From contig NZ_JAFLNF010000001.1 of the NCBI RefSeq assembly GCF_017313085.1, positions 434,001-498,000 on the forward strand: a DNA stretch of 64,000 bases, written 5' to 3'. The position numbers were made by a program, and so were the translations under genes. The notes beneath the pieces were generated by a model, which did no database searches, was not told where the DNA came from, and saw nothing but the letters and a program-made list of their open reading frames with translations. This document shows, one piece after another, positions 53,099 through 61,784 of the stretch. Origin of the DNA: Roseibium limicola (GTDB taxonomy: Bacteria > Pseudomonadota > Alphaproteobacteria > Rhizobiales > Stappiaceae). Each line of letters begins with the position of its first letter. Positions within the stretch are counted from its first letter, which is position 1.

Positions 53099-54091
53099 TC
53101 AATAAGCGACCTCAACCGCTTCGCCAGTGCGCGCCGAAGAGGTCGCGGCCTCGGCCATGGCCAGGGCGGCAATACCATCCTCAAGCGTAACAGGCATAGG
53201 ACGCCCCTCCAGCACGGCGGAGACGAAAGCCTCCCACTCGGCCGCATAGGCGGTCATGTAGCGTTCAAGAAAGAAGTAGGTCGGCTTTGCTGACATAACC
53301 CCGGCGGCAGTGGACTTCACCACCGTGTTCTCCAGCATGTTCTGCGCCTGCAACAAGCCCTCGGAACCCAACAGCTCAACCCGCTGGTCGTAGCCGTACA
53401 CTGCCCGGCGACTGTTCTTGATCACCGCGATGCGGCCATCCTCAAAGGTCATCGTCACCACAGCGGTATCGACATCCCCCGCCCGACCAATCTCAGGATC
53501 GACAATGGAGCTGCCCACGGCCCGCACCGTCACCGGGCGCGCTCCCATCAGAAAGTTCGACATATCGAAGTCGTGGATCATCATGTCGCGGAACAACCCG
53601 CCCGAAACCTTGATGTAGGCCACTGGCGGCGGAGACGGATCGAAGGATGTCACCGACAACAATTCCGGCTTGCCGATCTCGCCCTGCTCCGCGGCCTTGC
53701 GCACAGAAGCGAAGTTAGGGTCAAAGCGTCGGTTGAAGCCGATCATCACGGGACTGCGTGTTGCAGATGCCTTGGCCAGACAGGCACGTGCACGCTCCAG
53801 CGACAGATCGACCGGCTTCTCACACAACACCGCTTTACCTGCTGCAGTGGCAGACTCGATAAGCTCGGAATGCGTGTCGGTGGAGGTCGCAATCAGCACG
53901 ACGTCAATCGCCGGATCATCCAGAATGTCCCGGGAACTACGCACAGCTGCACCGTAGTTCGAAGCAAGCTTTTGGGCAGCGTCCGCATTCACATCGGCAA
54001 CGGCAGCCAGGCTCGATCTGGCATTCCCCGCGATGTTGACAGCATGCACCAACCCGATGCGGCCAGCGCCAAGCAGACCAACCTTTAGCAT
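53099..54091 (-). CDS. iolG: IolG, inositol 2-dehydrogenase
   Basis: This 330-residue Gfo/Idh/MocA enzyme oxidises myo-inositol to 2-keto-myo-inositol with NAD. It has the Rossmann motif VGLLGAGRIGLVHAVNI, the catalytic EKPVDLSLE (~94-102), GFNRRFDPNF (~122-131) and the substrate Asp/His region FRDMMIHDFDMSNFLMG (~165-181), all typical of IolG. ATG 54091 has GGGAGG upstream; the open frame continues to 54187, but that stretch overlaps the operators. It heads the iol operon, next to the paired operators and the divergent LacI regulator. Confidence 0.94.
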   Translation of the reverse strand: MLKVGLLGAGRIGLVHAVNIAGNARSSLAAVADVNADAAQKLASNYGAAVRSSRDILDDPAIDVVLIATSTDTHSELIESATAAGKAVLCEKPVDLSLERARACLAKASATRSPVMIGFNRRFDPNFASVRKAAEQGEIGKPELLSVTSFDPSPPPVAYIKVSGGLFRDMMIHDFDMSNFLMGARPVTVRAVGSSIVDPEIGRAGDVDTAVVTMTFEDGRIAVIKNSRRAVYGYDQRVELLGSEGLLQAQNMLENTVVKSTAAGVMSAKPTYFFLERYMTAYAAEWEAFVSAVLEGRPMPVTLEDGIAALAMAEAATSSARTGEAVEVAY

Positions 54092-54147
54092 TGTAACCTC
54101 CCAAAACTGCAACGTTTGCCGCTGCCTTGTAACTATGAAAACCGACT

Positions 54148-54191
54148 TTGCACGCGCGTGCAAGACGATTTTTGCACGCGCGTGCAAAAAT
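54148..54191. promoter_or_regulatory. Two identical 16-bp palindromic operators of the iol regulon
   Basis: TTGCACGCGCGTGCAA occurs twice, at 54148-54163 and 54172-54187, 24 bp centre to centre. The second copy extends to a perfect 24-bp palindrome (54168-54191). Perfect palindromes with a central CG are typical of LacI-family operators. They lie between iolG and the LacI-family gene, 57-100 bp upstream of iolG. Confidence 0.85.
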
Positions 54192-54294
54192 ATGCCAAGA
54201 TGGAGAGCGTCGAACTTCAGAAACTTGGTAAAAAGGATATGAATTTCAGGGCTTTCGCCTTACACACAAAAAACGGAGATAGAGGAACGGCATT

Positions 54295-55308
54295 TTGAAA
54301 AAAATCGATCTGCCAGAAAACGTGACTGCTGACGACGTGGCAGCTGAGGCTGGCGTGTCACGTTGGACGGTCAACCGCGCCTTTAAAAAGGCGGCTTCGA
54401 TCTCACCTGCGACACGTGATAAAGTGATGGCTGCCGCCCAGTCTCTCGGCTACGTCCCTGATTTGCGCGCCGCCGCTCTCGCCTCAGATCGGTCCAACCT
54501 CGTCGCCTTGTTGGTCGACGACTTCGCCAACCCACACAAGTTGGTCATGATGGAGCGCCTGACGCGCGCTCTGCGCAGCCGTGGATGGGACACGCTTCTG
54601 GTCAACACGCTTGATCGCGACGACGCCGGGTCCGCCATGTTGAATGCCAGCCAACGACGGGTTGATGCGACCATCCTGATCGGCATCCAATTCGATGACG
54701 AAGTCCTGAAGGCCGCCCACAAGGCGCGGCGTTTCAAGAAGCTGATCATCTTTGCCCGTACCTCGGAAAATCCGAATACGATTTCAATTGCCGTCGATGA
54801 TCAGGCCGCCACCCGCGAGATCGCGCGATATGTCATGGAGCGGGGCTACAAGAACCCGCTTTACCTGGCTGGTCCTCGCACGGTTTCCGCGCATCTACTG
54901 CGCAAGGAAACCTTTCTAGAATTCTGGAAGAACCATACCGGTCATGTTCCAGGTTCTATCGGCGTAGACGCCTACGACCCGATACTCGCCAGCGATATTA
55001 TCCGGCAAACCCTCGCGGGCTACCAAGGCCAGGAACGACCGGACATTATTGTCTGCGAGAATGACGCTCTTGCGCTTGGCACCATCGACAGCATCCGTCA
55101 CCACCTGCATCTCAGGGTCCCGGAAGACATCGCCGTCATCGGGTTTGACGACGTGCCCCAGGCCGACAGTCCCAACTACCGACTGACGACCTATCGCCAG
55201 CCGTTGACCGCCATGGCAAATTATCTGGTCGACGTTCTGGAAAGCGCCGATACGTCCGACATGGACCGTACCTTCATGGGAAGTCTTGTTGTTCGCGAAA
55301 GCGCCTAG
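54295..55308 (+). CDS. LacI-family regulator of the iol operon
   Basis: This 337-residue repressor has a LacI helix-turn-helix (TADDVAAEAGVSRWTVNRAF, ~10-29), a hinge (LRAAALASDRSN) and a sugar-binding-type effector domain. It closes with the usual PQADSPNYRLTTYRQP and VDVLES segments. Translation starts at TTG 54295, with AGAGGAA 8 nt upstream. It is divergent from iolG with the paired palindromes between, so it very likely represses the iol operon and its own gene, with an inositol catabolite as inducer. Confidence 0.92.
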   Translation: MKKIDLPENVTADDVAAEAGVSRWTVNRAFKKAASISPATRDKVMAAAQSLGYVPDLRAAALASDRSNLVALLVDDFANPHKLVMMERLTRALRSRGWDTLLVNTLDRDDAGSAMLNASQRRVDATILIGIQFDDEVLKAAHKARRFKKLIIFARTSENPNTISIAVDDQAATREIARYVMERGYKNPLYLAGPRTVSAHLLRKETFLEFWKNHTGHVPGSIGVDAYDPILASDIIRQTLAGYQGQERPDIIVCENDALALGTIDSIRHHLHLRVPEDIAVIGFDDVPQADSPNYRLTTYRQPLTAMANYLVDVLESADTSDMDRTFMGSLVVRESA

Positions 55309-55335
55309 ACAGACGTCGCAAGCAACACGTCCCTG

Positions 55336-56595
55336 TCAGAGAACCAGAATAGCCCTAAAATCGTTGACGTTGGTCAGCGTCGGGCCGGTCTTGATGAGAT
55401 CATCCAAGCCATCAAACAGGCTGTAACTGTCGTGTGCCCGCAAAAAAGCCTTGGGATCGAGCGCTTTCTCGTCGGCACGCGGCAAAGTGTTGGGGGCAAC
55501 CCAAGCACCAGCAGCGTCCTCAGTTCCATCAATCCCATCCGTATCTGCAGCAAGAGCATAGACCCTCGGGTGACCATTCAACGCAATGGCAAGTGACAAC
55601 AACAACTCGGTGTTGCGGCCACCTCGTCCGGGCTTTTCCTGACCGATTGAGACGGTCGTCTCGCCACCAGACAGCAAAACCAGCGGAGGTTGAAACGGCG
55701 TGCCATGGGTCGCCGCGCCGAGAGCAATGCCGGCAAGCACCTTACCAACCTCACGTGCCTCTCCTTCAAGCGCATCTCCGAGAATGACCGGCGTGATCCC
55801 GGCTGCCTGCGCCACACGTCCTGCCGCCTCAAGCGAAAGCTGCGGCGCTGCAATCATCCGGTAATCCGGCTCAAAACCTTCCGACTCTTCCGGCACGTCG
55901 GCCAGCAGCTGCCGGGCGACTTCGGGAAGCTCCGACCCAAGCCGCTCGATTAGATACGTCAAATCGTCATGGCCAGAAGGATCCGGAACCGTTGGACCGG
56001 ACGCAATGGCAGCCGGATCGTCGCCGGGCACATCGGAGATGGCCAGCGTCACCAATCGCGCCTTGCCGTTGATCGCCCTCGCCAGCCCTCCGCCCTTGAC
56101 CAGCGACAACCGCCGCCGCACCCGGTTCATCTCATCAATCGCAAGGCCTGATTTCAACAGAAGGCGATTGACCGCTATCTTGTCCTCCAGCGACAGCGGA
56201 GATTTGGGGGCCGTCAACAGGGCAGACCCTCCCCCAGAAATAAGCGCCAGAACCAGATCATCCGGGCCGGCAGAACCAGCAACCTCAAGGATCTCTCGGG
56301 TGGCTGCTTCCCCTGCAGCATCCGGAACCGGATGGGATGCCTCCCGAACCGTGATCCGCTTGGTTGGAACCGAATGCCCATAGCGCGTCACCACGACACC
56401 GAACATCTCGACGTCGGGCCAAGCAGCCTCCAAAGCCTGCGCCATGGCCGCTGCAGATTTCCCCGCTCCGACGACAATGCATTTGCCCTTCGGCTTTTCA
56501 GGCAAGTGTTCTGCAAGCACGTTCGTCGGATCGGCCGCCGAAATTGCACTGTCCAGCAGACACCGCAGAAAGGCACGGGCTCTCGCATTTTCCAT
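55336..56595 (-). CDS. Glycerate 2-kinase (MOFRL family)
   Basis: This 419-residue enzyme phosphorylates D-glycerate to 2-phosphoglycerate. It has the N-terminal DUF4147 domain (VVGAGKSAAAMAQALE, ~37-52; LALISGGGSALLTAPK; NRVRRRLSLVKGGGLA) and the C-terminal MOFRL domain (LSGGETTVSI, GRGGRNTELLLSLAIAL, AADTDGIDGTEDAAGA). ATG 56595 is preferred; TTG 56601 is in frame. It faces the LacI regulator with only 27 bp between stops. It could use glycerate from the tartronate-semialdehyde route suggested by the hydroxypyruvate-isomerase-like gene at the end of the iol operon. Confidence 0.94.
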   Translation of the reverse strand: MENARARAFLRCLLDSAISAADPTNVLAEHLPEKPKGKCIVVGAGKSAAAMAQALEAAWPDVEMFGVVVTRYGHSVPTKRITVREASHPVPDAAGEAATREILEVAGSAGPDDLVLALISGGGSALLTAPKSPLSLEDKIAVNRLLLKSGLAIDEMNRVRRRLSLVKGGGLARAINGKARLVTLAISDVPGDDPAAIASGPTVPDPSGHDDLTYLIERLGSELPEVARQLLADVPEESEGFEPDYRMIAAPQLSLEAAGRVAQAAGITPVILGDALEGEAREVGKVLAGIALGAATHGTPFQPPLVLLSGGETTVSIGQEKPGRGGRNTELLLSLAIALNGHPRVYALAADTDGIDGTEDAAGAWVAPNTLPRADEKALDPKAFLRAHDSYSLFDGLDDLIKTGPTLTNVNDFRAILVL

Positions 56596-57136
56596 CGTCA
56601 AACCTACTCAATCATTGCTGCCGCGACCGACTTCACGGGCTCGCCGGCACATCTAGGATATTCGCATATTTACCAAGAGAGAACGTCATAATAGCGCCTT
56701 CCAAAAGCTTTTCCACCTCGTCGATCAAGGTTCAGGCGCAGGCCGCTGAGAAGATCAGGCGTTTCAGAAAATCCGTTCGGTAAGCTGCAGCTGAACTTAA
56801 AATACTGCATCCAGAAACATCTTAGCTCGAGCCTTTGCTCGTGGGCACAACACCCATCTTGCATCGCGAGCAAGCCTCGCCAGCCCGGTCAAACCGCCTA
56901 TCCCAGCACACAACGCACAAGTGTTTGACCACATCGCTAACCTCCCCAAACCGAAAGCTTGCGCTTGCTGTCGTTCAGTTTTCTTGACGGTGTCGCAGTG
57001 ATACCGCCGACATGACGCAAGTGTGCTATTTCACGTCAGCATTTCTCGCCATACTCTTAATCTTCGAATCCGAGAACCTGGGCCAGTTCGACAGGCAACG
57101 GGCATGTCGCTCCCGCTCCTTTGCAAAGAGGTCAAG
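56596..57136. other. Divergent intergenic region (541 bp), no gene seen
   Basis: This gap lies between the glycerate kinase gene (minus) and the dehydrogenase gene (plus). It contains only short open frames without ribosome binding sites. A riboswitch could be expected before a methylated-glycine gene, but I could not find a recognisable glycine-riboswitch core by eye. A TTGACG at about 56992 lacks a convincing partner box. Confidence 0.5.
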
Positions 57137-59698
57137 ATGTCAGCATTTCCTGGCAAGGCAAAAGTCGTCATCGTAGGCTTGGGCGGCATCGTCGGCGCCT
57201 CGGTCGCTCACCACCTCATTGAGCGTGGCTGGGACGACATCGTCGGCATCGACAAGTCGGGAATTCCCACCGACATTGGCTCCACTGCTCATGCCTCAGA
57301 CTTCTGCTACACGACGAGCCACGACTATCTCTCCGTCTGGACCACTCAATACTCGATCGATTTCTTCGAGAAAATGGGGCACTACGCCCGCATCGGCGGT
57401 CTCGAAGTCGTCCGCACCGGCGACGACGCCTGGATGGAAGAGATCAAGCGCAAGGTAACCTCAGGCAAAGCCTTCGGCACCAATGTGCGCATGGTGGATC
57501 CAGCCGAGATCAAGCAGATGTTCCCGCTGATCGAGGAAGATCAAGTCCAGGGTGGAATGTATGATCCCGATGCAGGACTTGTCATTCCTCGCTCGCAGAC
57601 TGTTGCCGGAAAGCTGGTCGATGAAGGCGAAAAAAGCGGAAAACTCAAGGTTTTCGCCAACACGCCAGCGCAATCTCTGATCGTTGAAGATGGTCGTATC
57701 AAGGGCGTTAAAACCCATCGCGGCACTATTCTGGCCGACCACGTCATCGTTTGCGCCGGCCTCTGGGGACGCATGATCGCCGAGATGGTGGGCGAAGACC
57801 TGCCGGTCATGCCGGTTGATCACCCGTTGACATTCTTCGGCCCGTACAATGAATTTGAAGGCACCGGAAAGGAAATCGGCTTTCCGCTAATGCGCGACCA
57901 GGGCAATTCCGCCTACATGCGCGATACGGGCGACCCGAAGACGACCGAAGGTGGCCAGATCGAGTGGGGCTACTACGAGACCACCAATCCACGCATGTGC
58001 CATCCGCGCGACCTGCAGTCCAAGGAAGAGGCTCGTCTTTCACCGTCACAGCGCGATCTGGAAATGGAACAGGTTATTGAGCCGCTGGAGCGCGCCATGG
58101 AACTGACGCCGATGCTCGGTGAGCTCGGCTACAACGAAGGCCATTCCTTCAACGGTCTGCTTCAGGTATCAGCTGCCGGCGGCCCGTCCTGTGGCGAGAG
58201 CCAGAAAGTACGTGGCCTGTGGTACTGCGTTGCCATTTGGGTCAAGGATGGTCCGGGATACGGCAAGCTGATCGCCGACTGGATCACCGATGGTCGGACC
58301 GAAATCGACCACGCCTCCATCGACTATTCGCGCTTCTATCCGCATCAGTTGACCGAGGATTACATCGAGAGCCGAAGCTATGAAGCGGCCCAGAAGATCT
58401 ACTACCCGGCCATTCACCCGCGTGAGCCCTATCTCTCCAGCCGTTCCGTCAAGCAGTCGCCATTCTATGAGCGGGAAAAGGAACTCGGCGGCTATTTCAT
58501 GGAGCTTGGTGGCTGGGAACGCGCCCATGGCTATGCTGCCAACGAGCATCTGCTGGAAAAATACGGCGACAGCGTCCCTGTTCGCCAGAACGAATGGGAC
58601 AGCCGCCACTTCTGGCGCGTGTCAAATGCCGAGCACCTGGCGCTGAGTGAGGATTGCGGCCTCATCAACCTGTCGCACTTCTACATGTTCGATATAGAAG
58701 GCCCGGATCACGTCGAACTGATGGAATGGCTCTGCGCCGCCAAGATCGGCGGCGACAACATGATCGGCAAAGGCATCTACACTCATTTCCTCGATGACGA
58801 GGGCATGGTTCGCGCCGACCTGACGGTGATCCGCATGGAAGACCGTTGCCGGGTGATCGACGGGGCCGACGCTGGCCCGCGCGATTTCCATTACGTCAAG
58901 CGTATGGCTGCCGACAAGGGCTTCAACGTCACGGTGACAGACGTCAACGAGAAGTACACCACTATCGGCATCTGGGGCCCCAACGCCCGCGAAAATCTCA
59001 AGAAGGTTGTCGCCGATCCGGCTGCACTCGATCCGGAAAACTTCGCTTTCGCCGCGATCAAGCCAGTCCAGATTGCCGGCAAGACGGTCACCGCCTTCCG
59101 CCTGTCCTACGTCGGCGAACAGGGTTGGGAACTTCACATGAAGTATGAAGACGGCCTCGCCGTCTGGGATGCTCTACGTGACATCGGCGTCATGGCGGTC
59201 GGCGTAGAGACCTATGCCAATTCCCGCCGACTGGAAAAGAGCCTGCGACTGCAGAACGCCGACCTGTTGACCCAATACAATCTGATTGAGAGCGACCTGG
59301 CACGTCCGAAGGTCAAACAGGCCGACTTCCGCGGCAAGGACAAGCACGTCGAGTACAAGGACCGGGAGTACCAGCCAGCCATGCTGTGCACCCTGGTGAT
59401 GACCGAAAACACAGACGCCACTGGCGTCAAACGGTATCCGGTCGGCGCCATGCCGGTCATGGATCCCGATACGGGCAAGACCCTCGTCGATGAGCTGGGG
59501 CGCCTGTCCTACACCACTTCGGTAGCTTACGGACCGACCATCGGCAAGAACATCGCCTTGGCCTATCTGCCGCAAAAATATTGCGAAGTCGGGCGCAAGC
59601 TGAACGTCGAGTATTTCTCGGAAACCTATCCGGTCGAAGTCGTCGCCGTCGGCTACAAGCCGCTCTACGATCCGGAAAACCTGAAGCCACGTTCCTGA
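57137..59698 (+). CDS. Dimethylglycine/sarcosine dehydrogenase-type flavoprotein with aminomethyltransferase domain
   Basis: This 853-residue enzyme has an N-terminal FAD-dependent DAO domain (VVIVGLGGIVGASVAHHLIERG, ~10-31; SQTVAGKLVDEGEK; HVIVCAGLWGRMIAEMVG) and a C-terminal GcvT/aminomethyltransferase domain (~470-840: DLTVIRMEDRCRVIDGA, RLSYVGEQGWELHMKYEDG, VGVETYANSRRLEKSLRL). This layout removes a methyl group from N-methylated amines (dimethylglycine, sarcosine or a betaine) and passes it to tetrahydrofolate. ATG 57137 has AGAGG upstream; the frame is open to 57023. It appears to be a single-gene unit. The substrate could also be another N-methyl compound. Confidence 0.92.
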   Translation: MSAFPGKAKVVIVGLGGIVGASVAHHLIERGWDDIVGIDKSGIPTDIGSTAHASDFCYTTSHDYLSVWTTQYSIDFFEKMGHYARIGGLEVVRTGDDAWMEEIKRKVTSGKAFGTNVRMVDPAEIKQMFPLIEEDQVQGGMYDPDAGLVIPRSQTVAGKLVDEGEKSGKLKVFANTPAQSLIVEDGRIKGVKTHRGTILADHVIVCAGLWGRMIAEMVGEDLPVMPVDHPLTFFGPYNEFEGTGKEIGFPLMRDQGNSAYMRDTGDPKTTEGGQIEWGYYETTNPRMCHPRDLQSKEEARLSPSQRDLEMEQVIEPLERAMELTPMLGELGYNEGHSFNGLLQVSAAGGPSCGESQKVRGLWYCVAIWVKDGPGYGKLIADWITDGRTEIDHASIDYSRFYPHQLTEDYIESRSYEAAQKIYYPAIHPREPYLSSRSVKQSPFYEREKELGGYFMELGGWERAHGYAANEHLLEKYGDSVPVRQNEWDSRHFWRVSNAEHLALSEDCGLINLSHFYMFDIEGPDHVELMEWLCAAKIGGDNMIGKGIYTHFLDDEGMVRADLTVIRMEDRCRVIDGADAGPRDFHYVKRMAADKGFNVTVTDVNEKYTTIGIWGPNARENLKKVVADPAALDPENFAFAAIKPVQIAGKTVTAFRLSYVGEQGWELHMKYEDGLAVWDALRDIGVMAVGVETYANSRRLEKSLRLQNADLLTQYNLIESDLARPKVKQADFRGKDKHVEYKDREYQPAMLCTLVMTENTDATGVKRYPVGAMPVMDPDTGKTLVDELGRLSYTTSVAYGPTIGKNIALAYLPQKYCEVGRKLNVEYFSETYPVEVVAVGYKPLYDPENLKPRS

Positions 59699-59703
59699 AT
59701 GAG

Positions 59704-59741
59704 AAAACGCCGCGACAGAGCCTTCTGCCGCGGCGTTTTTT
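59704..59741 (+). terminator. Rho-independent terminator of the dehydrogenase gene
   Basis: AAAACGCCGCG pairs with CGCGGCGTTTT around a 14-nt loop, followed by further Ts, 5 nt past the stop codon. The A-tract/T-tract symmetry means it could also serve the converging minus-strand operon. Confidence 0.9.
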
Positions 59742-59778
59742 CATTTAAGTATTCGCGAAATCACAGGTCGATAAAGTC

Positions 59779-60795
59779 TCAGACGATCTCGATCACAGCC
59801 TTGATCAACCCGTCCTTCGCATGCGCCCATTTCGGCAGATTTTCGACCGCCTCATGAAGGCTGGTGCGATGGGTGATCAACCTCTCCACCGGCACTTGCC
59901 CGGAGCGAATGCACGCAATCACATGCGCAAAGTCTTCCGATGTGGCATTGCGGCTGCCGATCAGCGTCATCTCCTTGCGGTGGAAATCCGGATCGGAAAA
60001 GGAAATGCTGGAGGTCACCACGCTGACCAACACTAAGCGTCCACCGTGAGCGACATAGTCGAAGCCTGCTTCCATCGAGCGACCGTTGCCTGTCGCATCA
60101 AATACGACATCGAACCCGTTGCCTTCAGTCAAGCACTGCACGACGTCCTTCGGCGCGCTTCCCGAAGGAAGAACCAGGGGAGCTGCGCCTGCAATCCCGC
60201 AGACCGAACTGAGCCGCTCAGCATCCAGATCCAGCATGGTGACATCCGCACCGGCAATCCGGGCGAAAAGTGCGGCACCAAGCCCGATGGGCCCAGCCCC
60301 GACGACCAGAACCTTCTCGCCGCGTTGCACAGCGCCACGCCGGACAGCATGGGCCCCGATGGCAAGAAATTCGACCGTGGCGCAAGCGTCTGTCGACAGC
60401 CCCTCGGCCCGCACGAGATTCTCGACAGGCAGGCACAACATCTCCGTCATGCCGCCGTCGCCATGCACACCCAGAACGGAAATGCTCATGCAGCAATTCG
60501 GTTTCCCAGCCGAACACGCGTGACAAGTGCCACAAGAGAGATACGGATTGACCGCGCAGATCTCACCCACCTGAAAACCGCTGCCATCCGGTGCCTCGAC
60601 AACCTCCACTGCAAGCTCATGGCCCATAATGCGCGGATACTGCAAAAACGGGTGCTTACCCTCAAAGATGTGGTAATCCGTACCGCAAATCCCGACCCGT
60701 TTCGGGTGCACCAAAACCTGCCCCGTCGCTTTGCCCGGCGCGGCAACATCCCGCACTTCCAGCCTCCCCGGTTCAACACAGACAAGCGCATCCAT
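59779..60795 (-). CDS. Zinc-dependent alcohol dehydrogenase (sugar/polyol type)
   Basis: This 338-residue medium-chain dehydrogenase has the catalytic zinc ligands in GICGTDYH (~35-42) and GHELAVEV (~59-66). The four structural-zinc cysteines are in CGTCHACSAGKPNC, and the NAD motif is VVGAGPIGLGAALFA (~158-172). It resembles the RspB/L-galactonate dehydrogenase branch. Start ATG 60795 has AAGGA upstream. It is last in the sugar ABC operon after the lactonase gene, so it probably oxidises the imported sugar or sugar acid. It follows the lactonase gene by 71 bp. Confidence 0.93.
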   Translation of the reverse strand: MDALVCVEPGRLEVRDVAAPGKATGQVLVHPKRVGICGTDYHIFEGKHPFLQYPRIMGHELAVEVVEAPDGSGFQVGEICAVNPYLSCGTCHACSAGKPNCCMSISVLGVHGDGGMTEMLCLPVENLVRAEGLSTDACATVEFLAIGAHAVRRGAVQRGEKVLVVGAGPIGLGAALFARIAGADVTMLDLDAERLSSVCGIAGAAPLVLPSGSAPKDVVQCLTEGNGFDVVFDATGNGRSMEAGFDYVAHGGRLVLVSVVTSSISFSDPDFHRKEMTLIGSRNATSEDFAHVIACIRSGQVPVERLITHRTSLHEAVENLPKWAHAKDGLIKAVIEIV

Positions 60796-60866
60796 TTTGA
60801 ATTCCTTTTGGCAGACCTGATCTCCAGGCCGGCTGCATTCCATCACAGCCGACCTGCCTCATTGGT

Positions 60867-61784
60867 TTAACCTGAAACAGCCGATTTCGCATTGACGGCA
60901 ATCATGTAGATCGACGTCGTTCCTGCGATGAAGATCCTGTTGCCGCGTGGACCGCCAAAGCACAAATTCGCCACGACCTCCGGCACGAGGATCTTTCCGA
61001 GGCGGGTCCCATCCGGATGGAAACAATGAATGCCATCCGCCGCCGAGCTCCAGACATGCCCTTGCGCATCAACCCGCATACCATCCGGCAAGCCTTGATC
61101 AATGGTCGCAAAAACCTTGTTCGACAGAACCTCACCATCATCGTTCAACTGGAACGCCCGAATGACGGAAGGAACCTCCAGATTATGGCTGGAGCCGGAT
61201 TCCGCCACATAAAGCGTTTTCTCATCCGGAGAGAATGCCAGCCCGTTCGGCTGTACAAAATCGATGATCATCGCCCGCAAGTCGCCTGTGACAGGATCGA
61301 GCCGGTAGACACCATGGCAGCCCTGCTCCGGATCCGCTTCATAGCCCTCATAGTCGCTGAGGATCCCATAAGTCGGGTCGGTGAACCACACTGCACCATT
61401 CGACTGAACCACGACGTCATTCGGCGAGTTCAGACGTTTGCCCTCAAAGCTGTCGGCCAGAACAGTAATGCTTCCATCCACCTCTGTTCGGGTAACGGAT
61501 CGACTGCCGTGCTGACAGGTCACAAGCCGCCCCTCGACATCGCGCGTGTTGCCGTTGGCATAATTGGAGGGGCCCCGAAACTCGCTGACGTGTCCATCCA
61601 AGGTCATCCGCATCATCCGGTTGGCCGGAATATCCGAGAACAGCAGCAACAGATGATCGGCAAACCACACCGGACCTTCCGTCCATTCAAAGCCGGTCGC
61701 GACCCTCTGCAGCCGGGCATTTTGCTGGATCAACGCCCGAAAGCGCGGATCGTCGATCTGATAACATGATGTGATCTGGTTCAT
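60867..61784 (-). CDS. SMP-30/gluconolactonase family lactonase
   Basis: This 305-residue six-bladed beta-propeller protein hydrolyses a sugar lactone. Family motifs are [12 protein letters not shown] with the metal Glu, [22 protein letters not shown] with the Asn/Asp ligands, [18 protein letters not shown], and [20 protein letters not shown]. Its ATG overlaps the permease stop by 4 bp. Together with the alcohol dehydrogenase this gives sugar to lactone to sugar acid, the start of an oxidative sugar pathway. Confidence 0.94.
   Translation of the reverse strand: MNQITSCYQIDDPRFRALIQQNARLQRVATGFEWTEGPVWFADHLLLLFSDIPANRMMRMTLDGHVSEFRGPSNYANGNTRDVEGRLVTCQHGSRSVTRTEVDGSITVLADSFEGKRLNSPNDVVVQSNGAVWFTDPTYGILSDYEGYEADPEQGCHGVYRLDPVTGDLRAMIIDFVQPNGLAFSPDEKTLYVAESGSSHNLEVPSVIRAFQLNDDGEVLSNKVFATIDQGLPDGMRVDAQGHVWSSAADGIHCFHPDGTRLGKILVPEVVANLCFGGPRGNRIFIAGTTSIYMIAVNAKSAVSG

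Noticed and set aside
56596..57136. Glycine riboswitch before the dimethylglycine dehydrogenase-type gene
   Set aside because: Considered because of the long leader, but I could not recognise the conserved aptamer core by eye.
60046..60870. 274-codon plus-strand frame opposite the alcohol dehydrogenase gene
   Set aside because: Antisense shadow; no ribosome binding site or family motif.
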